Source: Symploca sp. SIO3C6 | Lineage (GTDB): Bacteria > Cyanobacteriota > Cyanobacteriia > Cyanobacteriales > Coleofasciculaceae | NCBI GenBank assembly: GCA_010692425.1 | Contig: JAAHHJ010000034.1 | Span: forward strand, 1-64,000 | Length of the DNA stretch: 64,000 nt | Direction of reading: 5' to 3' | In this document: in pieces, positions 35,429-43,518 of the stretch | How positions within the stretch are numbered: position 1 is the first letter of the stretch | How the letters are laid out: each line of letters begins with the position of its first letter | Made by a program: the position numbers and the translations under genes | The notes under the pieces: model-generated | What the model saw: the letters and a program-made list of their open reading frames with translations, nothing else | Database searches by the model: none | What the model was told of the DNA's origin: nothing

Positions 35429-35752
35429 ATGTCAATTTATGTAGGCAATCTATCCTATGAGGTTACTCAAGAAGACCTCAATGAGGTGTTTGCAGAATAT
35501 GGTTCGGTGAAGCGAGTGCAGTTACCGACTGACCGTGAAACTGGCCGCCCTCGCGGCTTTGGTTTTGTGGAAATGAGTACAGAAGAAGAAGAAATGGCTG
35601 CCATTGAGGCACTTGACGGTGCTGAATGGATGGGTCGCGAAATCAAAGTCAACAAGGCAAAACCTCGGGAAGACCGGCGCCCTTCTGGTGGTTACAATCG
35701 GAGAAACGGCAACTTCTCTTCTCGCGGTGGCGGCGGTAGAGGAGGTTACTAA
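35429..35752 (+). CDS. RNA-binding protein, single RRM with Gly-rich tail
   Basis: Protein of 107 residues. RNP2 is SIYVGNLSYEV and RNP1 is RGFGFVEM; one RRM fills about residues 2-80. A Gly/Arg tail (SSRGGGGRGGY) follows. This is the cyanobacterial Rbp family, whose Gly-tailed members are often cold-induced and bind RNA. The ATG follows a CTGGAGA ribosome binding site. The long untranslated leader (>100 bases before the start) fits post-transcriptional control. Confidence 0.93.
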   Translation: MSIYVGNLSYEVTQEDLNEVFAEYGSVKRVQLPTDRETGRPRGFGFVEMSTEEEEMAAIEALDGAEWMGREIKVNKAKPREDRRPSGGYNRRNGNFSSRGGGGRGGY

Positions 35753-35798
35753 GTTGTAAGGCGATCACCAATTTATGCGGTGGAAGCTGAGGCTATTG

Positions 35799-35824
35799 GG
35801 GCTTTAGCATTCTTCTCCAAGCCC
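35799..35824 (+). terminator. Possible terminator after the RRM gene
   Basis: GGGCTT (35799-35804) pairs with AAGCCC (35819-35824) over a 14-base loop, 46 bases after the stop. The stem is weak. Confidence 0.35.
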
Positions 35825-35886
35825 TAATTAATTGGCGATCGCGCCCATAGATAGCACTATATCCCACAGGATCTAGTGCTGGTAGC

Positions 35887-36771
35887 TCAAAACAAGCAAC
35901 CAGTAATCATCCCTGCCAGCAGGATAAAGCCAATCCAGACGTTTTGGCGGAAAATCTCGCCATATACAGGTTTGGGGATATCTTGCTGGCGTAAGCGGCT
36001 GTATTGCCAAGCCCAGCCTACGGTAGCAACAGCTAAGGCTATCCAAAAACTGAGTTGCAGCTGCATCACGATGCTCAACCGGGCTAGTAAGCCTACAGTA
36101 CCGATAAAGAAAATACCAACAGCTTCAGCAGCATAATCTCCAAAGAACAGGGCACTAGATTTAACCCCTATTCTTTGGTCATCCTCACGGTCTGACATCG
36201 CATAGACAGTATCAAATCCTAAAGTCCAAAGTACCACGCTTCCCCATAACAACCAGGTTGCTGTTTCCAGGTTGCCAGTGACGGCACTCCAACTGATCAA
36301 GACAGCAAAGCCCCAGGCAATTGATAACACCAACTGAGGTATGGGAAATGCTCGTTTGGCTGAGGGGTAGAAAACAATCACCGGCACTGCCGCCACACAA
36401 AGCCAGAAAGTGAAGGGCTTGAGATAGAGGGCAATTACTCCAGCACAGCCCATGGCAACTAAGGCAACCACAACTGCCACTTGGATGGAAAGGGCGCGGG
36501 AGGCAAGGGGGCGATTGCGTGTTCTTTCAACTTGTGGATCAATATCTTGATCCCATAAATCATTGAACACACAACCAGCTGCACTAGTTGCCATAGTTCC
36601 CAGAATAATTACCCCTACTAACGGTAAAGGTGGCATACCTTGGGCTGCTAAAAAAACTGCCCACAGGGCTGGAATCATTAAAATTAGCCTTCCTGCTGGT
36701 TTATCCCAGCGCAGGAGACGAATGATCGTCAACCATATAGGCTCATGGTTTGGTTGTTGCTCGGTAATCAT
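35887..36771 (-). CDS. ubiA: 4-hydroxybenzoate polyprenyltransferase (UbiA family)
   Basis: Protein of 294 residues with eight or nine predicted transmembrane helices. The prenyl-diphosphate/Mg motifs are NDLWDQDID and YAMSDREDD. The substrate-binding region RTRNRPLASRAL is also typical. In cyanobacteria this branch attaches a solanesyl chain to 4-hydroxybenzoate in plastoquinone synthesis. It sits alone on the minus strand between the RRM gene and ppx. Confidence 0.92.
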   Translation of the reverse strand: MITEQQPNHEPIWLTIIRLLRWDKPAGRLILMIPALWAVFLAAQGMPPLPLVGVIILGTMATSAAGCVFNDLWDQDIDPQVERTRNRPLASRALSIQVAVVVALVAMGCAGVIALYLKPFTFWLCVAAVPVIVFYPSAKRAFPIPQLVLSIAWGFAVLISWSAVTGNLETATWLLWGSVVLWTLGFDTVYAMSDREDDQRIGVKSSALFFGDYAAEAVGIFFIGTVGLLARLSIVMQLQLSFWIALAVATVGWAWQYSRLRQQDIPKPVYGEIFRQNVWIGFILLAGMITGCLF

Positions 36772-37280
36772 CTTAAAGAATTAGGAAACAATAGGAAATA
36801 TCACAGAAAAACGAGCAAAGCCCACCTCTTTCAAGTCCGCGTAATTTCTGTACTGACATCTTGCAGAAAATGATCTACAGTCCTAGTCATACAATTAGTA
36901 CAAGTCCAGCGACCTACTTGGAGTATGGGGTTCCACTCAGAAGTTGATTGGGTCAAACGCCAAACGCATCGCTAGGATTTAGTCTGTGGCAGTTTAACTG
37001 GAAAAAACTGAATCGCTAGGGTAAAATCCAGGATTTTTATAGTCTGACAGACCTAAAGAAAGAAAACCAGTTCTGGTAGTTTGGAGTAATCCAACTAGGT
37101 GGGGCTTCATCTAGAGGGAGAGTAGACGTAAGACGGGTAAAATTTGCAATCTACGCCAGTATCTCTGAATCCCACGTGCTTTGAACCGTGGGAATGGGTC
37201 AACTATTTTGATTTAGTCCTTTTTAAGGATATGGTGGTTCATAGACTCTGGACTAAAGTTATTACCCTGGATAGATAATA
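36772..37280. other. Gene-free stretch with IS200/IS605-like end hairpins
   Basis: No gene is seen in about 510 bases. AGCAAAGCCCACCTCTTTCA at about 36814 resembles the flank of the hairpin at 61210. The hairpin at 37169 (separate entry) resembles a right end. Together they suggest the remains of a small non-autonomous element about 390 bases long, without tnpA or tnpB. Confidence 0.35.
37169..37192. repeat. Subterminal hairpin of IS200/IS605 type
   Basis: TCCCACG, a ten-base loop and CGTGGGA form a stem followed by ATGGGTCAAC. This is the general form of the right end of cyanobacterial IS605-group elements (GAATCCC...GGGA...GTCAA). No transposase is nearby. Confidence 0.4.
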
Positions 37281-38927
37281 ATGGTCAATGCATATGCACA
37301 AAACAGTGCCGTGAGTATCCCCTCTACTGCTACCGGGACTGAGCGCATTCTTGCTGCTATTGACATTGGTACAAACTCCATTCATATGGTGGTGGTGCGG
37401 ATTGAAACAGCGCTACCATCGTTTACAATTATTGCTAAAGAGAAGGATACAGTAAGGCTGGGTGAGAGAGACCCCCATACTGGTAATTTGACTGTCGAGG
37501 CCATGGCTAGGTCATTGGCTACTCTGCAACGTTGTCGGGAACTAGCTAAAAGTTTCAATGCCGAACAAATTGTTACCGTGGCAACTAGCGCTGTGCGAGA
37601 GGCACGGAATGGGCGAGATTTTTTGCGGCAGGTAAACTCAGAAGTAGGCTTATTTGTCAACCTAATTTCTGGTCAAGAAGAGGCGCGGCGAATTTATCTG
37701 GGTGTGCTGTCGGGGATGGATTTTAACCGAGAGCCCCACATAATTATTGATATCGGCGGCGGCTCAACTGAATTAATTTTGGGGGATAGTCACGAGCCCC
37801 GTAGTCTTAGCAGTACAAAAGTAGGGGCAGTGCGTCTTACCTCTGAGTTTGTTTCAACTGATCCAATTAGTAACAGTGAATTTAAATACTTGCAAGCCTA
37901 TATTAGGGGAATGCTGGAGCGGCCAGTTGAAGAGTTGCAGGCTCACCTCAAAGCTGGGGAAAAGCAGCGCTTAGTGGGGACATCTGGCACGATTGAAACC
38001 CTGGCTACAATGCACGCTATCCAAAAACTGGGTATGCTGCCTAATCCTCTGACTGGTTATCAAATGAGTCGCCAAGACCTTAAAGAGATGCTTAATCATT
38101 TGGCTTCTCTTAATTGTACTCAAAGAAGCCAACTGCCGGGGATGTCAGAGCGGCGCTCAGAAATTATTGTGGCTGGGGCTTTAATTTTATTGGAAGCAAT
38201 GAATTTGCTTGGTGTAGAGTCGATAATTGTTGCTGAGAGAGCGCTGCGGGAAGGGATAATTGTTGATTGGATGCTCTCCCATGGCTTGATTTTAGACAGA
38301 CTGCGCTATCAAAGCCAAGTGCGTCAGCGCAGTGTGATTAAAGTTGCTAAAAAATATCAGGTAAATCTGGAGTATAGCAATCGCGTTGCTAATTTTGCCC
38401 TGATTTTATTTGACCACACTCAAGGGGTACTTCATAATTGGGGCGAAGAAGAGCGAGAGTTACTCTGGGCAGCAGCGATTTTACACAATTGTGGTGTTTA
38501 TATAAGTCATGCCTCTCACCACAAGCATTCTTATTACCTAATTCGCTATGGTGAACTATTGGGTTTTACGGAAGCAGAAACTGAAGTAATTGCTAATTTG
38601 GCCCGTTACCACCGCAAGAGTACTCCTAAGAAGAAGCACGATAATTATAACAATTTGCTTAGTAAAGAGCATCGGCAGATAGTTAATCAGCTTAGTGCTA
38701 TTTTACGTTTAGCAGTGGCCCTTGATCGAAGGCAGATTGGGGCAATTAAGCAGTTAGAGTCTGAGTACTCTCAGAAGACTCGACAACTTCATCTGAAGTT
38801 AACTCCTGCGAAAGCAGATGATGAGTGTGTTTTGGAGTTATGGAATTTGGATTATAAAAAAGGCGTTTTTGAAGAAGAGTATGGTGTTAAGGTAGTGGCG
38901 ACTTTGGAGGCTGCTACTTGTTGTTAA
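37281..38927 (+). CDS. ppx: Exopolyphosphatase Ppx/GppA
   Basis: Protein of 548 residues of the sugar kinase/actin-like fold: phosphate-binding AAIDIGTNSIHMVVVR near the N-terminus and IIDIGGGSTELIL around residue 155, with VGTSGTIETLA. The C-terminal half (from about 340) is an HD-domain-like helical region with LHNCG and ARYHRKS. It degrades polyphosphate processively or hydrolyses pppGpp. Paired functionally with ppk1 at 30.6-32.8 kb. The ATG gives MVNAYAQNSAV. Confidence 0.93.
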   Translation: MVNAYAQNSAVSIPSTATGTERILAAIDIGTNSIHMVVVRIETALPSFTIIAKEKDTVRLGERDPHTGNLTVEAMARSLATLQRCRELAKSFNAEQIVTVATSAVREARNGRDFLRQVNSEVGLFVNLISGQEEARRIYLGVLSGMDFNREPHIIIDIGGGSTELILGDSHEPRSLSSTKVGAVRLTSEFVSTDPISNSEFKYLQAYIRGMLERPVEELQAHLKAGEKQRLVGTSGTIETLATMHAIQKLGMLPNPLTGYQMSRQDLKEMLNHLASLNCTQRSQLPGMSERRSEIIVAGALILLEAMNLLGVESIIVAERALREGIIVDWMLSHGLILDRLRYQSQVRQRSVIKVAKKYQVNLEYSNRVANFALILFDHTQGVLHNWGEEERELLWAAAILHNCGVYISHASHHKHSYYLIRYGELLGFTEAETEVIANLARYHRKSTPKKKHDNYNNLLSKEHRQIVNQLSAILRLAVALDRRQIGAIKQLESEYSQKTRQLHLKLTPAKADDECVLELWNLDYKKGVFEEEYGVKVVATLEAATCC

Positions 38928-38953
38928 TTTAGTGTTTTTGTTTGATATATTCT

Positions 38954-38980
38954 TACACTCACCAACTAGTGGTGAGTGTA
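38954..38980. terminator. Bidirectional hairpin between ppx and the dynamin pair
   Basis: TACACTCACC (38954-38963) pairs with GGTGAGTGTA (38971-38980) across AACTAGT. It lies between convergent 3' ends, 26 bases after ppx and 55 bases before the dynamin stop. It may serve both transcripts. Confidence 0.65.
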
Positions 38981-39035
38981 GGTTGTTAGCGAAACTATCC
39001 TGTGGTGACATTCATCACCATCAGGGAATCTAGAA

Positions 39036-40988
39036 TCAAACCTGTTGTGTATTCAATTCTTCTTCTTCTAGCTTCTTGCGAAGTTTAGTTACCGTTGAGA
39101 TTGCCTCATCCAGTGCTTGAAGAGGTTTACTTAAACTATCACTTTTAGATTGAATCATTTGACTCAGGTTATTAATTGAGTCTTGAACAGTTTTACGAAG
39201 TTTATCAGCGACTTGTTCCCTTACATCAGCAGCCACATCATCAGTAATCCTGGCAATTGCGTCTTCAAGTTCCTGTTTAGCTTTTTTCTTTTCATTTTGT
39301 CCCTTCCATAAGCGACGTAAAGCAATAAAAACTGCACTTCCTATGGGTGTAAGCAATACACCTATTAGTGAGGCGATAATTGCGTCAAAGGTTACAAGAC
39401 CAATAATATCATCTATGATACTCATTTGAATCTGAGATGCTGCTTTTTCGACAGCTTGCTGTAAATTTTGACTCGATTGTAGGGAATCAATATTGCCATC
39501 ATAACTTTTGACCATATTTCCCTTAAGGATGACACTTTGTAGTTGTGCGTCGGCTAGTTGAGCTCTAAAGGTTGCTGCCAGAATCTCATTGATAGAATTC
39601 ATCTCATTCTGGATATCTCGTTTGAGATTATCAAACTTTAGATTGCTTTTTAATAAGTCTTCAAGTTCATTGCGCCAACGCTGCTTAAGTTCTTGTTGAA
39701 CTCCTTTTGCTCCAAAATTTTCTGATCCCCACCACTGTTTTGGATAGAGCATTTTCAAACGATCGCCAAGAGAAACATCAGGTTTCCAAGATTCAAAAAT
39801 ATATTTAACCTGGGAAAACAAATCCTGTTTTATTCTGTTTTCAAGACTACTCAAACGAGATTCTAATAAAGCCATAATTGTTGGCGAATTAATGGAAATA
39901 TTAGCTCCTAATTTTCTGAGTTGTTCAACTAATTCATCAACTGAACTCTTAACTCGTTCGTTTTTGAAGAGATCATAAGTATCTCTCAGAACATCTTTTA
40001 AAATCTCTTTAGGACGCTGTAATTTAAGAGCATACCCTTCTTGAGTCAGTATCTCCTTGAGAGCTTCTAAAATTTGATCAAGTTTAGGTTCTCCATAACA
40101 CTCATAAACTCCTGTTTCTTCATCTAAAAACCTCTGACTTGTATTAGCAGGAACAATCTTTAAAGTTCGTTTGAATAGTTTACTTATTCCAGGGAATTTA
40201 TCAGACTCTTTATCTCCATGTAAAATCCATTGTTCTTTCTTTTGCCATTGTTTTTGTTTTTGAATATCTGGCAAGCCATTATTTACAGTGTCCCACTTAT
40301 TAACAGCAATAATAGTCTTTTTATTCGAGGCTGTTTCTGGTGTTAAATCACCCTTATTTTTCAGTCCAACTACATGATTGAGAATAAAGCTATAATCATC
40401 ATTTGTAAGATCACCAGCAGCATTGGAAAGGAAAATCACACATTCTGCTTTGTTGATAAAAGGAATTAAAGTTGTATTGTCATGAACAACACCTCCTGTA
40501 CCGGGGACATCTACTAAGCGAAGATGACTAGATTCAATTAAGAATTCATAAACATTTGCAGTTGCTACCTCTCCTGCGATCATCACATCATCTTTTCCTG
40601 ATTTAAATTGAGTATTTGATTTCAGTAAATTATTAAGTTGGTCTGGATTAATTCTCAGTAAATCACAGATCATCGAAGTTTTACCTGCCGATACTGCCCC
40701 CATAAATACTAAAGTAAAATAGTCTTTATTTTCTTCACAATCTTTAAAATCTGAACTGAGTTGTTGAACTGATTGTTGTAGTTGAGAAGTTAGTTCATAA
40801 AACTGAGAAAACTCTTTTAAAGTATTACAATGCTCAGTCATTCGCTGACAGTAAGTTGTTTTTAAATCAAAGATAGGTTCAACTTTCTCAGCAATATCTT
40901 TAATGATAACTGGAACAAAATCATCAAGCAGAGTTGTTGTTTCAATTGGTTGACGAAATGTTTTATAGCTTTGTGAGATTTGAGTCAT
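39036..40988 (-). CDS. Dynamin-like GTPase, second of a tandem pair
   Basis: Protein of 650 residues. G1 P-loop GAVSAGKTS at 97-105, G3 DVPGTG and G4 NKWD. After a long helical stalk region, a hydrophobic hairpin (FDAIIASLIGVLLTPIGSAVFIAL, about 555-580) looks like a membrane-inserting paddle. The C-terminal 70 residues are coiled coil. This is the architecture of bacterial dynamin-like proteins, which remodel or tether membranes on GTP hydrolysis. Its start lies ten bases beyond the stop of the upstream GTPase, so the two are one operon and probably work together, as paired bacterial dynamins do. Confidence 0.85.
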   Translation of the reverse strand: MTQISQSYKTFRQPIETTTLLDDFVPVIIKDIAEKVEPIFDLKTTYCQRMTEHCNTLKEFSQFYELTSQLQQSVQQLSSDFKDCEENKDYFTLVFMGAVSAGKTSMICDLLRINPDQLNNLLKSNTQFKSGKDDVMIAGEVATANVYEFLIESSHLRLVDVPGTGGVVHDNTTLIPFINKAECVIFLSNAAGDLTNDDYSFILNHVVGLKNKGDLTPETASNKKTIIAVNKWDTVNNGLPDIQKQKQWQKKEQWILHGDKESDKFPGISKLFKRTLKIVPANTSQRFLDEETGVYECYGEPKLDQILEALKEILTQEGYALKLQRPKEILKDVLRDTYDLFKNERVKSSVDELVEQLRKLGANISINSPTIMALLESRLSSLENRIKQDLFSQVKYIFESWKPDVSLGDRLKMLYPKQWWGSENFGAKGVQQELKQRWRNELEDLLKSNLKFDNLKRDIQNEMNSINEILAATFRAQLADAQLQSVILKGNMVKSYDGNIDSLQSSQNLQQAVEKAASQIQMSIIDDIIGLVTFDAIIASLIGVLLTPIGSAVFIALRRLWKGQNEKKKAKQELEDAIARITDDVAADVREQVADKLRKTVQDSINNLSQMIQSKSDSLSKPLQALDEAISTVTKLRKKLEEEELNTQQV

Positions 40989-40998
40989 TGTTATTGTC

Positions 40999-42549
40999 TT
41001 AATGAGATGAATCAGAACGATCAGAAAGTATAGATTGAACTAGATCAATCGACATGAATTCTTCAAAGAACTGTTCTAGAGAATCAGCCTGCTCTTTGAA
41101 GAAAGCATATTTTTGAAATAAGGTAAGTTCTTGGCATTTGACCTCTAAGGTATTATTAAAATCCTGCACAAATTCAGAAATCCAGTTAGATATTTCATCA
41201 GAAACTTTATTCATTTCCTGATCAGACTGCTTTAAACTATAGTCAAAAGCATTTCGTTCTTTGTCGAGAAAGAAATAATCATCAAAAGCATCCCAAATTT
41301 CGTAAATTGATTTTTCCAAAGCTGATCTAATTGATTCTGAATCCGGAAGAGAAACAATAAAACTTCTTCCTAAAAAACTCTGAGCAATAAAAGAGATACT
41401 ACTCTGTAAGTTTCTAGTGAAGTTTATAAATTCATTAGAAATCTCTTTTTTATATCGATCTTTACAAGACGAAGATGAATTTTTTTTTCTTTGGAAATGT
41501 TCTCCTTGCCAAAACCGTTCAGCACTAGTAGTTGCATAGGTATTTAATTCATTGAAGCAGCGCTCACGAATTCGTCGAATACGAGAAGCTAAATTTTCAA
41601 CTTCTTGACCAACTAACCGTTGCATTCCTTCGTTCATTGAATTAAGAACTGTTTCTATCTCCTGGTATGAATAATTTTGCTTTTCTCTGAGGACAGCATA
41701 ATTAGTAGCTAAAGGACTATATTTACCGACTAACTGATACAGTTGATATCCAGCGCGATATAACATGTCATTAGAATTGGAACTCAAAGCTTTATTTATC
41801 TCTTGTCTTAGCTGCTTTTCTTGAGAATAATTATCTCTTTTTCTAGCCTGAAATACTGAAAAATTAACAACAGGAATTTCATAATCAAAAAGATTATCAA
41901 TTCCCGAAAAATTCATTAATTTGTTACCAAAATAAAGAAAGTCAATATATTTTTTAATCTGCTTTTGTTGTATGTGATCAGGCAAATCTGACAAGCAATC
42001 TATTTTATTAATGACAATAATGATTTTCTGAAGTGCCTCATTTTTAATAACTTGATCACTTTTAAGAAACTCATAAAGATGCTTGGGTATTGGGTAGTTA
42101 CAGTCAAGAACAATCAACAGAAGATTTGCTCTATTTAATATTCCTTTAACTACTTCATCATCTTCATCACTTAGAACAGAACCTAATCCTGGCAAATCAA
42201 AAATAACTGTGTTTTCATCTAATTTAGCCTCTTGTGCATCAGAAGTTTCCCGAATAGGTGCTTCTTGAAAAACCTCCGATTCCTCCCGTTGTAAAAGATA
42301 GTTTCCTAAAGCTGATTTTCCTGCATTAACCATTCCCACTAAAGCAATTACTTTGAGATGATAGTAATTTTCTAAAAACTCCCAGAAGTTATTTAATTCC
42401 TCAATGTCTTCCTCAACAGCTGGAATTAAATCAACTGATTCAAAAGAAGACTGATTTTCGTCTAGTAGTTGAACTGTCTTTGGTGGGATAGCTCTTAGGG
42501 CTTTGATTAGATTATTTTTAGTTTGAGAAAGGGTGATAAGACTATTCAT
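40999..42549 (-). CDS. Dynamin-like GTPase, first of a tandem pair
   Basis: Protein of 516 residues. G1 GMVNAGKSA at 72-80, G3 DLPGLG, G4 NKID. It has no obvious membrane paddle. Most of the remainder is alpha-helical and charged (EIETVLNSMNEGMQRL, RIRRIRERCFNEL). It is shorter than its neighbour and may form a heteromeric complex with it, with the other subunit carrying the membrane part. Function is not established; membrane repair or antiphage roles are known for some bacterial dynamins. Confidence 0.82.
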   Translation of the reverse strand: MNSLITLSQTKNNLIKALRAIPPKTVQLLDENQSSFESVDLIPAVEEDIEELNNFWEFLENYYHLKVIALVGMVNAGKSALGNYLLQREESEVFQEAPIRETSDAQEAKLDENTVIFDLPGLGSVLSDEDDEVVKGILNRANLLLIVLDCNYPIPKHLYEFLKSDQVIKNEALQKIIIVINKIDCLSDLPDHIQQKQIKKYIDFLYFGNKLMNFSGIDNLFDYEIPVVNFSVFQARKRDNYSQEKQLRQEINKALSSNSNDMLYRAGYQLYQLVGKYSPLATNYAVLREKQNYSYQEIETVLNSMNEGMQRLVGQEVENLASRIRRIRERCFNELNTYATTSAERFWQGEHFQRKKNSSSSCKDRYKKEISNEFINFTRNLQSSISFIAQSFLGRSFIVSLPDSESIRSALEKSIYEIWDAFDDYFFLDKERNAFDYSLKQSDQEMNKVSDEISNWISEFVQDFNNTLEVKCQELTLFQKYAFFKEQADSLEQFFEEFMSIDLVQSILSDRSDSSH

Positions 42550-43518
42550 ATAAGTAGGTAGTATTCTTGGTTAGGATGAACCTATCTCAGAGAAAATAGC
42601 AAGAATTGCTTACATCTCAACTCCTGTAGAGATGTACTACTGTATGTCCTTACTAATGCGAAATAAGCACCAGTTTAGATGTTAAGTGAGTAGCCCCAGC
42701 TGTTGAATCTTTAAAATGAAAGGATAATTGCTGTACGTACTCAGATTATTTGCTTAGTGTTATCCCAGTTACCGTAAACCCCACGATACTGTTTTATAGT
42801 TATGGTCACTTTACTTATGTTCGCACTTGACCATGGTAGATACATTTTTTACAAGCTTTTTACGCCCCATCACCAGCTCAACATAGACGGTTTTATACGT
42901 CTTTGTTTGATAGTTATGGACAGGCACTTTAACTGACTGGCACTCTAACTTGCTTAAGTGAGGTTTGGCTTTTTATAGATTACATTTTGACAAAGATTTT
43001 TTAGAGTGTCAAGGTTTAGAGTGTCAAAGTAAAGATATTGTACGGCACAGTAATAGTGTTTACGTTACATCTCACTTTGTAGCTTTTTTGTTACAAAAAT
43101 TCAACTTCTACTTCAACTCTTTAAGAGCTTCTTCCAGATTCAGCTGGCATGTTCATAACCTAAAAAAATATTAATTACCTAGTAAACCTCTTAGTTTTTT
43201 TTCAGATATCATAGAGTTGATCAAGGAAAAATACAGACTCCAAAAAACTGTTAACAACAGCCCAAATTCCACATACAAGCGTGGCTACACAATGTAATAT
43301 AGCTACATAAAAAACCTGCAAGTTGTTAAACTGTACAGTCTTAATATTGTAGGGAGAAATTAAGTTAAAGCGCTTCTCATCATACAAATCAAATCTGTGA
43401 GCAATTGTTAAGTATTAACGGTATTCCGTAAGGGAGAAAAGAGAATTTAGGAGAAAATAAAGCTCTAAATGATTGCCAGATAGAGGCATTACTCGAAAAA
43501 CACGACAAACTTAAGATT
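42550..43518. other. Long gene-free upstream region of nifJ
   Basis: About 970 A/T-rich bases with no credible gene. It contains an imperfect doubled TATAGTTATGG segment (about 42796 and 42910) and a set of TTAGAGTGTCAA motifs at 42938-43027 (separate entry). The nifJ promoter is presumably here. Only weak ribosome binding sequence precedes the nifJ ATG. Confidence 0.5.
42938..43027. promoter_or_regulatory. Repeated TTAGAGTGTCAA motifs upstream of nifJ
   Basis: Two direct copies of TTAGAGTGTCAA (43001-43012 and 43016-43027) are spaced 15 bases start to start. An inverted near-copy, TGGCACTCTAA, is at 42938-42948. They lie about 500-580 bases upstream of nifJ. They could be binding sites for a regulator or a recombinase. 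Confidence 0.4.

Noticed and set aside
42965-43387. Short frames in the nifJ upstream region
   Set aside because: Their composition is A/T-driven, with no conserved motif and no ribosome binding site. They do not resemble small proteins that I know.
42550-43518. CRISPR-associated or Tn7-like transposon end in the nifJ upstream region
   Set aside because: The repeated TTAGAGTGTCAA motifs recall end-binding sites, but no tnsABC, Cas gene or TGT terminal sequence is seen nearby.
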